Below are positions 5,020 through 5,657 of a stretch of DNA of 5,657 nucleotides, one piece after another. The notes beneath the pieces are model-generated. The model did not search any database and was not told the origin of the DNA. It was given only the letters and a program-made list of their open reading frames with translations. The position numbers and the translations under genes are program-made. The number at the start of each line of letters is the position of its first letter. Positions within the stretch are counted from its first letter, which is position 1. Source of the DNA: SZUA-87 sp041687805 (GTDB lineage Bacteria; Actinomycetota; Acidimicrobiia; Acidimicrobiales; Aldehydirespiratoraceae); NCBI GenBank assembly GCA_041687805.1, contig JBDNJK010000041.1, positions 1 through 5,657 on the forward strand. Reading direction: 5' to 3'.

Positions 5020-5657
5020 ATGTCGACGCCCTCAGAACCAGTTCAGATCCTCGACAACCCGAAATGGATTCGCGGTGTCAAGGACGGTCGAGTTGTGATC
5101 GACAGTCGAGACACCAAACTCGTTTGGGACGTTCCGTGGTACCCCGCGTGGTACATCCCCGATTCCGATGTCACCAGCCCATTACCGCCAGGGGAGACAA
5201 GACCCGAGCTACCTGGGCACGTGAAAATCGACTGGCAGTGGATCGACCGCTGGTTCGAAGAGGACGTCGAGGTGTTCATCCACCCCCGGGCGCCGTTCAC
5301 GAGAATCGACACGTTGGCGAGTTCTCGCCATGTGGTCGTCAGGATCGATGGCGTGGTGGTGGCCGACTCTGTCCATCCAACGGTGCTCTATGAGACCGGG
5401 CTTCCGGCGCGGTGGTACCTGCCACCGCTCGACGTCCGCCTTGACCTGCTCACGCCCACCGACACCACCAGCGGATGCCCGTACAAGGGTTTCGCGAACT
5501 ATTGGACAGCCACCATTGCCGGCTCCGAGCACATCGACATCATTTGGAGTTACGCCACGCCGCTGCCGGAGTCGCAGGGAGTTGCCGGGCTTATGTCCTT
5601 CTACAACGAGAAGGTCGACATCGAGATCGACGGGATCGAGCAGACGCCTCCGACCAC
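5020..5657 (+). CDS. DUF427 domain-containing protein (3' partial)
   Basis: Reading from ATG 5020, 212 codons are open to the window edge with no stop. The protein has the DUF427 hallmarks: DLLTPTDTTSGCPYKG (142-157), YWT (161-163), WSYATPLPE (176-184) and a final FYNEKVDIEIDG (194-205). Relatives end shortly after this last block, so only a few residues are probably missing. DUF427 is a small beta-rich domain with no established biochemical role that I can name. The CPYKG segment is its most conserved part. The N-terminal half contains a degenerate second copy of the domain's beginning: residues 22-51 align without gaps to 110-139. No signal peptide or membrane segment is visible. The start has no Shine-Dalgarno, but a -10-like TAAATT 7 nt upstream suggests a leaderless mRNA. 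It is divergent from the molybdenum hydroxylase operon, and a functional link is unproven. Confidence 0.88.
   Translation, partial: MSTPSEPVQILDNPKWIRGVKDGRVVIDSRDTKLVWDVPWYPAWYIPDSDVTSPLPPGETRPELPGHVKIDWQWIDRWFEEDVEVFIHPRAPFTRIDTLASSRHVVVRIDGVVVADSVHPTVLYETGLPARWYLPPLDVRLDLLTPTDTTSGCPYKGFANYWTATIAGSEHIDIIWSYATPLPESQGVAGLMSFYNEKVDIEIDGIEQTPPT

Noticed and set aside
5043..5532. Open frames at 5064-5393 (+), 5043-5312 (-) and 5209-5532 (-)
   Set aside because: All are shadows of the DUF427 gene starting at 5020, whose frame carries family motifs and stays open to the window edge.

Overview
The window is high-GC bacterial DNA (about 60% G+C judged by eye). Its gene content fits an actinobacterial genome, possibly Acidimicrobiia-like: a MocR/aminotransferase-type protein, a three-gene molybdenum hydroxylase operon, a DUF427 protein with a probable leaderless start, and frequent start/stop overlaps. 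The taxonomic placement is inference. The window has no rRNA, tRNA, CRISPR array, transposase or phage gene.

Left part (1-1117, + strand): the C-terminal portion of a class I/II PLP-dependent aminotransferase-fold protein, probably the effector domain of a MocR/PdxR-type regulator. One base after its stop begins a 165-residue protein of unknown function with a Gly/Ala-rich hydrophobic stretch and a C-terminal half that resembles a small PH-like beta domain. The two are probably co-transcribed.

Convergent junction (1118-1238): a very long, nearly perfect inverted repeat (1151-1222, 25-bp perfect outer arms plus a 7-bp inner stem) separates the + strand pair from the - strand operon. It is well placed to act as a bidirectional terminator. 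Its arms each contain a smaller inverted repeat, and 6-bp direct repeats flank it, so a mobile palindromic unit is an alternative. A G8 tract sits directly beside the last stop codon of the operon.

Centre (1239-4938, - strand): three tightly overlapping genes, transcribed small [2Fe-2S] subunit, then large molybdopterin subunit, then medium FAD subunit. Together they encode one complete xanthine dehydrogenase/CO dehydrogenase-family heterotrimer. Electrons would pass from the Mo site through two [2Fe-2S] clusters to FAD. The S-L-M order and the AYRGAGR active-site loop in the large subunit mark it as a 'form II' CoxL-like enzyme, not a proven CO dehydrogenase, so the substrate is open. No cofactor maturation or insertion gene (XdhC/CoxF, CoxD, CoxE, CoxG type) is present in the window.

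Right part (4939-5657): an 81-bp divergent intergenic region, then a DUF427 protein on the + strand that runs off the window only a few codons before its expected end. Its start has no Shine-Dalgarno but has a TAAATT -10-like element placed for a leaderless transcript.

The most unusual element is the nested palindrome at 1151-1222. The rest is recognisable accessory metabolism, and I see no convincing new multi-gene system.
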